From: Poa pratensis
Lineage: Eukaryota; Streptophyta; Magnoliopsida; Poales; Poaceae
Length of the DNA: 64,000 nt
Direction: 5' to 3'
Assembly: GCA_947311845.1 (NCBI GenBank)
Contig: CAMZMU010000069.1
Span: forward strand, 7,652,629 to 7,716,628
In this document: in pieces, positions 10,950-20,353 of the stretch
How the letters are laid out: every line of letters starts with the position of its first letter
Numbering within the stretch: the stretch's first letter is position 1
Translations under genes and position numbers: made by a program
The notes under the pieces: generated by a model
The model's input: only the letters and a program-made list of their open reading frames with translations
What the model was told of the DNA's origin: nothing
The model's database searches: none

Positions 10950-12758
10950 ATGGCCTCTGGTATTTTGCCCTCTCCCTTCTTGTTCTATGGTTTAATCTCA
11001 AACCTAGACTCCACTTTGGGCATGAACTAGTTGGCTCCTTTTTTAAAATCTCTTGAATGGAGAGATCAAATCCACACTTGACAACTTCTTCCATGTAGTG
11101 ACATTGTACCCTAGTTTTAAAAACATCTAGATTTAGGAATCGATCCGCTCATGTGGTTGGAATGTACCCTAGTTTTGGTCCCGGTTGGAACTTCCAGTTG
11201 GTTTTTGACCAAAACTTCCGACCACTTTGTCGGAACTTCCGAAACCTGGGAGTCTATGAATCTATGTTACTATGCTTTGCTATATGGATAATTTTGTTTG
11301 TATGTGCATTTACCTCATGCTTTCCTTCTATGCATATCCTATATCTCAGGGTCGAGTTCGCAGGCGGGCCATTCCCGCAAGAAGTCTCGCCCCAATGAGG
11401 AGTTTGAGTCAGAGGAGGAAGAAATCCTTCCCACCGCAAGGACAGCTAGGCAGCAGCAGTTGGATAAGCAGAAACTTCCAAAGGGCACAGCAAAGAAAGT
11501 GGTCAAGTCAACGGCAAGAAAGCCTCAACCCCGGAAACCACCTCCACCGATAACTTTTGACAAGATGAGGAGTCACCTCTACCGAGAGTATAGAGATTTG
11601 AATCCTTATTCAACTCCTCGAAATCCTCATGTGCCAAACCCCTTCTTCTACACCTCGGATCAAGAGAGGGTGTACAATGACATCTATTTAAATCAAAAGA
11701 CCAAGGTCACAAAGCAACACTCTCTCGACATTGATCACTTGAAGCTTGAGAAACACCATGGGTATTTTGATGAGGCTCTCTCCTTATGTGAAGAATATGG
11801 GTTAATTCCTATCATGGTTCTCAACCAACGGTATGATGAGTTCCTTATTGCTCAGTTCTTCTCCACCGTGCATTTTGACAATGATGAAAAGAGAACCCTC
11901 CGCTGGATGACAAAGGATACCGTTCTGGAAGCAACACTTGAAGAGTTCGGGAATTCTCTTGGATATACTCTTGGGGGCTGGACATGTCATGGGGGAGGCC
12001 GCCCTATGAGCTCTGATGTTCTGGCTCCAATTACTCTGGAGGATGGCATCCCTGGTGAAACTGATGATCTTATTCCCACTTTTGAAATCATGCACCGCAT
12101 TTTCCGAGAGACCCTTGCTCCCCGTGTGGGTAATACTGATCAGGTCCATGCCTTTGTTATCGATCTGCTGTACTGGACCTATACCAAACACGAATCTCAG
12201 GAGAAGATGGATGTGATGAACTTTCTCTACAATGAGCTCCATCTTGCTGTCATTGATAAGCGGGCTCCTGTGTTTGGTCCTTATGTGATGAGGCTGATTC
12301 GTGACTGCTGGGCTCGAGCTAAAAATGGTGAACGCATTGACCTTGGTGTTCCACTTACAGATCATCCAGTGAAGCAACTTCGGGTTAAGAAACCGAAGTC
12401 ACCTAAGAAGAAGAAAACTGCTGCTGCTGGCCCTACTGCTGCTGGCCCTAGTGCTGCTGGCCCTAGTGCACCTATTGAGGAACCCTCTTGGCTTAAGAAG
12501 CTCAACATCAAACTCAAGAAGTCTTTTTGCCTCAAAGAGGACATGGAGGAACACATGTATGATGCTCATTGCTATCACAAGAATGCTGCCCGCCGCCAAA
12601 AGAAAATGATGGAGCATATGGGGATTGAAGTGTCCTCTGGATCAGAAGGTACTATCACTCCAAAGGAGCAGTGGCTGTCCAAGCATCGCAACTGGGATGA
12701 TGATGATGAAGCTGGATCTGTTCCTCCGCCGGGCTCCGACACTCATCCTGCCGCCTAG
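10950..12758 (+). CDS. Extra 3' ORF of the Sirevirus (env-like position), spliced model
   Basis: Intact reading frame in the position of the Sirevirus env-like ORF. The continuous frame runs 11298-12758 (486 codons). A better start is a 10-bp exon with ATG at 10950-10959 joined to 11350-12758 through a 390-bp GTATTT...CTCAG intron. This gives a 472-residue protein beginning MASGSSSQAGHSRKK. Visible features are a basic N-terminus, a globular middle (about 70-350), a lysine-rich PKKKK patch, three AAGP repeats near 12420-12465, and an acidic tail DDDDE. There is no signal peptide or convincing membrane segment, so an envelope role is not supported. Function is unknown. It is unbroken although gag and pol of the same copy are not. 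Confidence 0.7.
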
Positions 12759-12801
12759 GGACGTTACCATCGCTTTTCTCCCTTTTTGGTGTCTTGGTGC
12801 C

Positions 12802-12812
12802 AAAGGGGGAGA
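12802..12812 (+). other. Extra polypurine tract-like copy
   Basis: AAAGGGGGAGA follows the extra ORF, about 400 bp before the true PPT. Further GGGGGAG copies are at 10168-10174 and 13066-13072. Multiple PPT copies upstream of the 3' LTR are a described Sirevirus feature. Confidence 0.6.
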
Positions 12813-13202
12813 ATTGTTCTATTTAGGTTATGCGGGGATTTGCATGGGTTGGAGTCACAAGCTTGCCTTTTCCGATGATTTTTATTGCTTGTACTCCTGG
12901 GTTTATAAACTTGTATGAGAACTATGCTTTCTACATGGTGTAAGACATGTGAATCTATCTATCTATCTATCTACTATGTATGCTGTGTGCTAAAACCCTC
13001 TAGCTATATTTCATATGTCATGTGCAAGTTATCAATGATATATACTACTTGGTGTATAAAATGTAGGGGGAGCCCCATTGCTATGGATTGTGTGTATTCT
13101 CTACATTTTATGCTCATACTCACCGAGATACATCTATCTAATTTGGGTTCCGTCTATATTTTATAAACCACCTTGTTGCAAATTATTGTTGTCATCAAAC
13201 AC

Positions 13203-13217
13203 CAAAAAGGGGGAGAT
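13203..13217 (+). other. Polypurine tract
   Basis: Purine run AAAAAGGGGGAGAT directly abutting the 3' LTR. It primes plus-strand DNA synthesis. Confidence 0.92.
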
Positions 13218-14566
13218 TGAAAGGACATGTCTCTCTCTATGTTTTTGGGGTTTTATTACAACAATAAATTGCACACTAATGTGCGTTGAGTGATTTCAGG
13301 TTTTATCATCTCTTTGACAGCATGAACGATTGCATATATATATTGTCTACATAATATCCTGCAATCTGCTTTGAATTCTGAAAATAGCAGTTTCCGGAAG
13401 TTCCGGTCGGACTTGCGGAAGTTCCGAGCATCAGAAGTTCATCTGCTTTGAATTCAGAAAGTAACAGTTTCCGGAAGTTCCGGTCAGAATTGCGGAAGTT
13501 CCGGGAATCGGAAGTTCCGGACGAACTTCCGCTCCTTGTTCCGCTTAGCAAAATTGCTCTCGGGTGTTTTCACTTTCATAAGCGGAAGTTGGCCCGGAAG
13601 TTCCGGTGGTGCGGAACTTCCGCCCCCTGGCTCGGAAGTTCCGGCCCTGCGCGTTTGCGGCCCCGCGCTGAGAAGGCTGGAGTTTTCTTCGGTCCGGAAG
13701 TTCCGCCCATCGCTGCGGAAGTTCCGGCCGTGCGCAGAAAGCTCCCCAACGGCCAGAATTTGAAGAGTATAAATAGGGGTCTTCTTCTCTAGAAGACCAA
13801 GCTTGATTCCTCTCTCTCTCTTCACCATTGTTGCAAGCTTCAATCTACTAGTGCTCCCACTCCAACCACTCAAACACGTTGATACTTTGAGGAGTGAAGG
13901 AGGAGCCCTAGATCCACATCCTCACCGAGCCGATTCGTCTACATCGACCTAGTCTCTTGTAGATCTTGTGTAACTTGATTCATTGGATACCTAGAAGATA
14001 CTTGTGATTCTTGTGGCTTTGGTAGCCACAAGGATTAGCCGGGAGCCTCCAATTAAGTTGTGGAGTCACGACCCGGCCTTGTGATTCTTGTGGCTTTGGG
14101 AGCCGTGGGAATTTGGTGGGAGCCTCCAATTAGGTTGTGGAGTGTGCCTCATCCTTGTAAAGGTTTGTTGCCGACCTCGAGGGCATCATATAGTGGCTCG
14201 TGGAACTCCTCATTGGAGGATAACACGAGGGAGATACGGTGTGCCATATCAAGGCTATTCGGGGCTCACTTGTGACCCCGCACCGCTCCAACGAAGACGT
14301 AGCTTCCATTGGGAAGTGAACTTCGGGAATCATCTCCGCGTCACCGTGTGGTTATCTCTTACCCTTCCTTTACTTGTATTGCTAGCTTAACTTGTTTAGT
14401 GTATCTTGCTAGCTTGTCTATTGCTCATCATATAGGCTTGTTCACCTAGTTGCATATCTAGAGAACTTATATTTGAGCAATTCCCTAATTTGATTAAAAG
14501 AAAAAATAAATTTGTAGTTGCCTATTCACCCCCCCCCCCCTCTAGTCAACCTACTCGATCCTTTCA
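13218..14566 (+). repeat. 3' LTR of Sirevirus-like element
   Basis: 1349 bp, nearly identical to 2884-4229. It has the same GGAAGTTCC array and TATA box (13768-13775). It is followed by the ATGCC duplication at 14567-14571. Confidence 0.95.
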
Positions 14567-14571
14567 ATGCC

Positions 14572-14714
14572 CCTTGCCAAACTTATCGCAAATGATCAAA
14601 ATCTCCGTTGCCATTGAAAGGCTTCACATCAGTGACATGGGCGGGGATACAGACCCTTTCTCCGTTTCCGATGAGGGTTTTGGCCCGTTTCCGATGTGTC
14701 GTTCTGTACTAGTG
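14572..14714 (-). mobile_element. CACTA-type transposon terminus
   Basis: The plus strand ends GTTCTGTACTAGTG at 14701-14714; read on the minus strand this is CACTAGTACAGAAC, a standard grass CACTA terminal repeat. Subterminal repeats of CCGTTTCCGATG type lie just inside (about 14664-14697). The Sirevirus is inserted within it, so sequence before 2879 (back to roughly 2500-2800) should belong to the same older element. I could not find the opposite terminus. TAA at 14715-14717 may be one side of the 3-bp duplication. Confidence 0.55.
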
Positions 14715-17218
14715 TAAGAGGCTTGGAATGGACATGTTTATATGTTGGGCATTGTTGTCATGGAGTGTTTCCCTGCATTGTATTTATCAAGTTACTGTGG
14801 ATGCATGCATCTTCAATTTTTGCATATGCAGTACTTGCTTCTTGTCAGTTATAATTTGCTATCCTGGCCTTTATCGTGAAACCTTTTTTATTTTCCTATG
14901 TCATAGACTCACATGCTTTTCATACGATTTCACACCGAGTTGACATGTGCTAAGTACCATCCATATCATCAAGAATAGGACAGGCTAGCTTTAGTACGTA
15001 GATGGTACATTTGGGGTACATCTGTATGTAGAATGTCACCTATTATATATTTTTAGCTCCTACAAGATGTTGCAACAAGACAATACCTCATCCTTATACG
15101 GTGCATAGACCGTGACCTTACAAACACACCTCCTCTTCATGAATTTGTTACTTCTTTGCAGAGTTTTTTTATGCCCTGCAATATTGGAATGCACAATGGA
15201 ATTCAAAAGAATTCTTGAGTCTTCTGTTAGTTTGATATTTAATTGGTGATTTGAGTGTCTTAAAGAACTAATATTTCAGTGCATGTTGTTCATCGATGTT
15301 TCACGGCAGAAGTATGCGCTCATGGTGTTAGTTGCACGCGCGGAGCATCTCAAGGTACAACGGGGCTCAAAAAGTTATGCACTTGCAGTCGTCTCCTGCT
15401 TAAGCCAAGAAAATATTGCCTAAAAAGGAAGTTGCTAAAGAAGCCCCTTGGATATATTGCCATGAATATACTTCATTTCGAGGTTTATCGACTATTACAA
15501 GGAGAGTGTTCCTTTGTTCGCAGACGTGTATGCAGCAGCACGTGCCGGGAAAATACTTTCTCAACTCCTACCTTGACAATTTTCTTGGGTACTGAAGGTT
15601 CATCATACTGTTCATGGTAACAGCTATGGCATAGCATTGCCCTCTGGTTTTTTATCCTGTCGTGATTTTGGCACACTGACTGAAACACAAATTACCACTG
15701 ATTTTATGAACCATGCCATGACAAGTTCCATTGGCTGGAACCTACGGAACAGTTGAAATTCTTCGGGTTTTGTTTGCCATCTCTTACAGTTTTGTTGGTT
15801 GATATCGATCAAATAAATTGTGGTATAACACCATCAAATTGAGTATTGTATTTACAGTTGGACGCTGTCCTGGCCAAATGCTCTGAATCTGTATGTTGCT
15901 CGTGAGGCAGCGCTAACTATTTGCGCTACGATTGTTTATTGGCATAAAATTCCTATTTTGAAATGAATGTAATGAGCTTGACTTGATCTGATCAGGATTC
16001 ATCAGGTATTGGAGCATGAGCGAGGTAATTGGAGATTAGAGCGAGGTACTGGAGTTTATGGAGTTCCAGTCCTCTGCCCTCCACTCCAGCGGCACTGTCA
16101 CCAAGCTGGAGTTCTTAACAACCTTTGTCGGATACTATATGTAGCTCCCTCTGGTCTTGAAGATAGATGCCCCTGTGCTCATCTCTACATTGATAAGTTT
16201 GTCAAGCCAAACCCCGTGCTTCATCTGGCAATGCAGGCTAGTGGTTGTGATATTGTCAGGATGTTTCTGCTACTGTACAAACCCTGACGCTGACTTACAT
16301 TTCCTGCGTCATCGAGGGGAAGATTGCTTACTCTGGAGGATTGAGTTCATGTGGACTTTAGCTCACCTGAAGCTCGTACATACCAGAAGGCAGTGGATGT
16401 TCTTGTCACTTGAGTCAGTCTTGCAGTTGAGCTGGAGTACAATGCGATGTCTTGGTATGTGCATCCTGAGTGTTGAATGTTTATAGGATTCTACCAAAGC
16501 TATAACAACTGTGGCGATATATATTCCACATGTCCAATGTATGCTAAAGCATGGTTCCTCTAATGGCTCACAACCGTATTTTACGAAGGAATTTGATGTT
16601 TCGGTTCCTCGTGTTTCATGGTTCACTGCATGTCATACCGGACTGATGAGCTGCTGATCCATATTTTGGTTTTCTTTCTGTGAATTTATCTCTTTTTTCG
16701 AGCTGTAGCTAGAGGCAACTTGCATTGTTTTGAGAAGCTTCATTAGTTTTTCTCAGTAAATAGCTAGTCTGAGCTGCTGCCTTCTGGTTACTTTGCTTGC
16801 CCTTTTAAGGATTCAGAGTTTATTTTCAAGTATCATTTGCCTGATGGTATGAACTTGTGCATACCTGGCTGCACCAGAGGTCCAAAAACAGGCTGTGTCT
16901 CCGTATATGTTCCAAAAACGGAAGCTTCATCGTAACTGATCGACGGGGCAGCTTCATATCCTCGTAATCTGCATATGGTTCAGATGCATTCAGCATTGCA
17001 AGCTTGTTTCAAGAGCAATCTAATTGTGGCTGACAACATATGTAGTCTCTGCAGCGTAAACATGCTTCAGAACATGTGCAATTTTTCTTTGGAAGTATAT
17101 AGCAAAGCCGCTGGTTTAATAGCGAGAGGTAGTATTTTGCTCTGCAGCCGCATGATTAGTATATCTGTATGTCGCAGTAATTTGGACATATAAACTATGT
17201 ACCTGCTCTACTCACATC
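14715..17218. other. Gene-free stretch
   Basis: About 2.5 kb of moderately AT-rich sequence. Several frames of 60-113 codons occur (15279-15620, 16009-16287, 16157-16486), but none shows a recognisable domain, splice-linked continuation or codon bias. It could contain a degraded gene or non-coding exon material. I see no transposon termini. Confidence 0.4.
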
Positions 17219-17290
17219 GGATCCGTGGCGCAATGGTAGCGCGTCTGACTCCAGATCAGAAGGTTGCGTGTTCGATTCACGTCGGGTTCA
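17219..17290 (+). tRNA. tRNA-Trp (CCA)
   Basis: 72-base cloverleaf. Acceptor strands GGATCCG and CGGGTTC pair over seven positions with G-T wobbles. The D-arm carries the A box (TGGCGCAATGGTAG). The anticodon stem TCTGA/TCAGA encloses loop CTCCAGA with anticodon CCA at 17251-17253. The T-arm carries the B box GTTCGATTC. There is no intron and CCA is not encoded, as for plant nuclear tRNA-Trp. An identical copy lies inverted at 36709-36780. Confidence 0.96.
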
Positions 17291-17310
17291 AAACCCCGAA
17301 CTATATCCGA

Positions 17311-17320
17311 TTTTTTTTTT
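17311..17320 (+). terminator. Pol III terminator of tRNA-Trp
   Basis: Run of ten T's 20 bases after the tRNA 3' end; this is the RNA polymerase III stop. Confidence 0.85.
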
Positions 17321-17774
17321 CTCGTTTAGTTCTCAAGTAAATTCTGCTGACTACATTTTTGCCAACAGAATTCTTTTTTTATAAGTGAATTTGTCGCACC
17401 ATAAGTTGGCTGGCTCGTGTCGTATCCCGAAACGAGTTTCAAATTGCTCCTCGTCCGAGCCCGTCCTTTTAGCAACTTCACATTTGAACTGGAAATTTAA
17501 TCGATATGTGTGATCTTATTAGAGGCATATCATATTGCTTAGAATTGGATGCTGAGCTCGGCGGCGATGCCAAGTTTGCTTTCATCCTAGTCAACAGGGC
17601 ACAAATATCAGAACCACATACTCCGCAATATCTTCATCACTTCATGTACTCGTATTGTTTTCTGAAGTTTGTATGTGCTTTTCATTCCTAGTAATGGAAC
17701 CGGGAGGTCCTACTGGGTAGTATGTGTAAATAGCCATTGACTACCTAGAAAGTGTAGAAGAATAGGAATGCGTC

Positions 17775-18150
17775 GTTTTGGAGCTCGGGCTCCATGAAGT
17801 GTGTTTTTAAAAAAATCCAGAAATGGCATTTGTAACTTTCAAAAGATTCAGAAAAAATTCCTAGATGTAGACAATAATAATGAAATGTACTAGTGTGTAA
17901 AAATAAAAAATAATTTGTATTCTAGGCCAAGCAAAAATGACAAAGGTGTGGATGTGTCTGCGGTGAATAGTGCATATTTTAAAAAAGTTGTCGGATTTTT
18001 CATTTTTGTGTAGGCTAGAATAAAAATCATTTTGGATTAGTTTTTGTGCACATCGGTAGAGTTCGACATTATCTACATTTATAAATTTTTGTCTAGAATT
18101 TTGTTGAAACTTTGAAAACGGAGATTTTGAAATATGGAATAGTTTGTATC
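17775..18150. mobile_element. MITE-like dispersed repeat, copy 1
   Basis: AT-rich non-coding sequence starting near GGAGCTCGGGCTCC. It is similar in order to 30711-31104: shared blocks around AAAAAATCC, TAGATGTAGA, TTTTTGTGTAG, TTTTGCACATYGGTAG and the closing GAAACTTTGAAAA. The two are diverged members of one family. Ends and target duplication of this copy are unclear. Confidence 0.5.
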
Positions 18151-18799
18151 TATCAATTCGGTGTAACATTAGTCGTTTTCTTAGAAAGAAACTGGAGACA
18201 TTTTTATATCTGATATTTATCAAGGAAAACAGCTAGTACAAATGAGATACAACTCGACGCAACATGACCGGTACAAGATAAAAATACACTGAAACTCATA
18301 TTTGTCGTTTTCTTTCGATTGTTTGGCATGAAGGCTAGTCGCCCGGTGGTGTGGTACGTAGTGATAATAGTACGCGCCCCGCTCCGAAACAAAGAAAAAG
18401 GTGCGACGCTATCGGAGTTTGAAACATGCACTGAACAAGCAGCAAAAGACTGACTCACCTATAAACTATTTTATCTGCCAAGTCTTTTAAGACCGCAATA
18501 GCCATTTTTTTGCGAAACACGGTACAAACGCGATGCTCATATACACGTGCACACACTCAGCACTATGAACACACGCACGTACACTCTACCCCTATGAGCA
18601 CCTACGGATCGAGTCTTGGATGGATGAATTCGGCACATGCGTCTCGCTGCCGACAGAAACGTCGCCTCCCACTAAAAAATAGATACTTTGCATAAATGAG
18701 AAACAACAGTGTCAAATCTGACATTTTTAACCCGATAGGCTGGGGCACAACCATTCTCCGCGATAGCCACTCACCGGAACAACGAGATGGGTAAGGTCG
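18151..18799. other. Gene-free stretch
   Basis: No gene is recognised. Bases 18505-18670 begin with T's and GCGAAACACGG and have the look of a dispersed grass repeat, possibly a truncated retroposon, but no duplication or terminus could be fixed. Confidence 0.35.
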
Positions 18800-20353
18800 A
18801 CCAATGACAAAAGTCCGTTTTAGCCCTTCCGCGACCGTACGTGATTCCACGTCTGTGGGCCGCTACGCTACAGTCAACCCTCCTGTTCCGTGGCATCCAC
18901 CGACCCACGTGGTCGGAAACGTCCGGACCGGCAAGGCCTTTTCGCCAGTTTCCGGTCTTCCCGCTCCCCGGTCTCCATTTCCATTTCCTCCCAGTCAACA
19001 TCCATCTCCTCTCGGTCTCTCTCACCACCCAGTATTAGTAAACCCTCGCTCACGCCGCCGCCGCCGTCGATCCCCGTCCCCTCTCCCCCACCTTTACTTC
19101 CCCGCCTCCGTCTCCTCGAGATCCCCGGGATTCGTTCAGGTTCGAAACCATTCCCCCTTTTCTCGCCGTCGTGTCCTAAGGTTGAAGTGATTGCCGTTCG
19201 CTCCGCTAGATTGATGGTTTGAATCGATGAATCTCGCCGCCCTTTTCCCCTGTTGGCCGGTTGTTTGCTTGCACCCGCCCGCCGCGGTTTAGCGCAGCGG
19301 GGAGATTTCACTCCCTAGGGTTTATCGTCATGGTTCTATCGGTCTATCCGCGGTTGGGATCTCGTGGGTTTCGCGGGTCTGTGATCTGCGAGCTCTGGTC
19401 GTTTTGATGCGCGTTCGTTGTACGCCGATTGGTGTTTCTGTGCTCGTGTTCGGTTGGGTATGTTGATCCCACCACGTTTTCGGGCAGCGAGCGGTTTGGG
19501 GACGAGATGTTGTTTAGTAGTATGTCGGAAAACACAAGCCCCGCGACTGGCCGCATTGCCCTGTGGTTTGTCTCGTGAGAGATCTCAGTCCGTGAATGCG
19601 TTTGAGCACGCACATGCTTGGCACGGTGCGTATGGATGACTAGCTGGTAGGTGGCACTGGCTCTAGTGTTGTTAATTCTGAACGACACACCATCTGATGA
19701 CAGCCTGACATGCCGGCTTGACGATTTGATGTGCCGGTGTTTGGTCCTGTGGTTCATTGGGTGCAACGTGTTTGCGTTTGTGGTGTTTCATTCAGTTACT
19801 GTTTGCCGAGGCTTAATGGTTCAGCCTTCTGCGAGAAGAACATTTGGGGTGAAATTGCTCAAGTGCCGTTGCTGCTTTTGATTACTGTGACTATGCACTT
19901 TCCTATCCTGTATTCATATCTTCGGATACTGGATGATTAAATGTGTATCATCATATTGTTAGCATGTCTAGTTTCTTTATGTCACCAAAAGTCTAAAAAC
20001 ATCCAGAATTGCTGATTGATGCTAACCATGCCTTGTGAAAATGCATTGGAGCTAAATGAATAAAGAATTGCCCTCTAGGCAGATTTAAATATATAGCATT
20101 TCATTTCAGTATGACAAATGCCAACATTCCATCACTGCATAAAGTTTTTGTGATATGGTAGTTCACTGTGCTACATATCCTTAATATTCTCCTTTGATTT
20201 ATTTGTTAAACTAAGAATAGTCAGCATCATTTATTTACCTTTTTTTATCCCCATTCATTCCATGCCATTCTTCTTTGCTTGTTAATAGTTTATCACGTGC
20301 GCAAGCTTCCAGCTGAAGGCTGTTTTTGCAGATTGGTAAGCTTTCGTTGCGAC
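18800..20353 (+). promoter_or_regulatory. Promoter, 5' UTR and leader intron of the Grx-DEP-DUF547 gene
   Basis: GC content and CpG rise sharply at 18800-19300, and CT-rich leader sequence (about 18950-19140) precedes a likely donor at GATTCGTTCAG/GTTCG (19140). The matching acceptor is TTTTTGCAG ending at 20331, 22 bases before the ATG at 20354. This gives a leader intron of about 1.19 kb, typical of grass genes. No TATA box stands out. Confidence 0.5.

Larger units (their letters stand above)
2884..14566 (+). mobile_element. Complete Sirevirus-like Ty1/copia LTR retrotransposon
   Basis: An 11.68-kb element is bounded by two LTRs that start TGAAAGGA and end TCCTTTCA and is flanked by ATGCC duplications. 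The order is LTR, initiator-Met PBS, gag with one zinc knuckle and a long coiled-coil tail, protease, integrase, reverse transcriptase, RNase H, a long spacer, an extra ORF, PPT and LTR. Integrase before RT makes it Ty1/copia. The long coiled-coil gag, palindrome-rich LTR, several GGGGGAG copies after pol and an extra 3' ORF are Sirevirus (Maximus/SIRE) traits. By eye the LTRs differ at about eight substitutions in 1.35 kb, so the insertion is young, yet gag and pol carry many one-base deletions. Confidence 0.95.

Noticed and set aside
10582..11094. 170-codon minus-strand frame
   Set aside because: Antisense to the retrotransposon spacer and shaped by the GGAACTTCC array; no domain is seen.
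15279..16486. Three plus-strand frames of 92-113 codons
   Set aside because: No domain, no consistent splice junctions and no codon bias; insufficient for a gene call.
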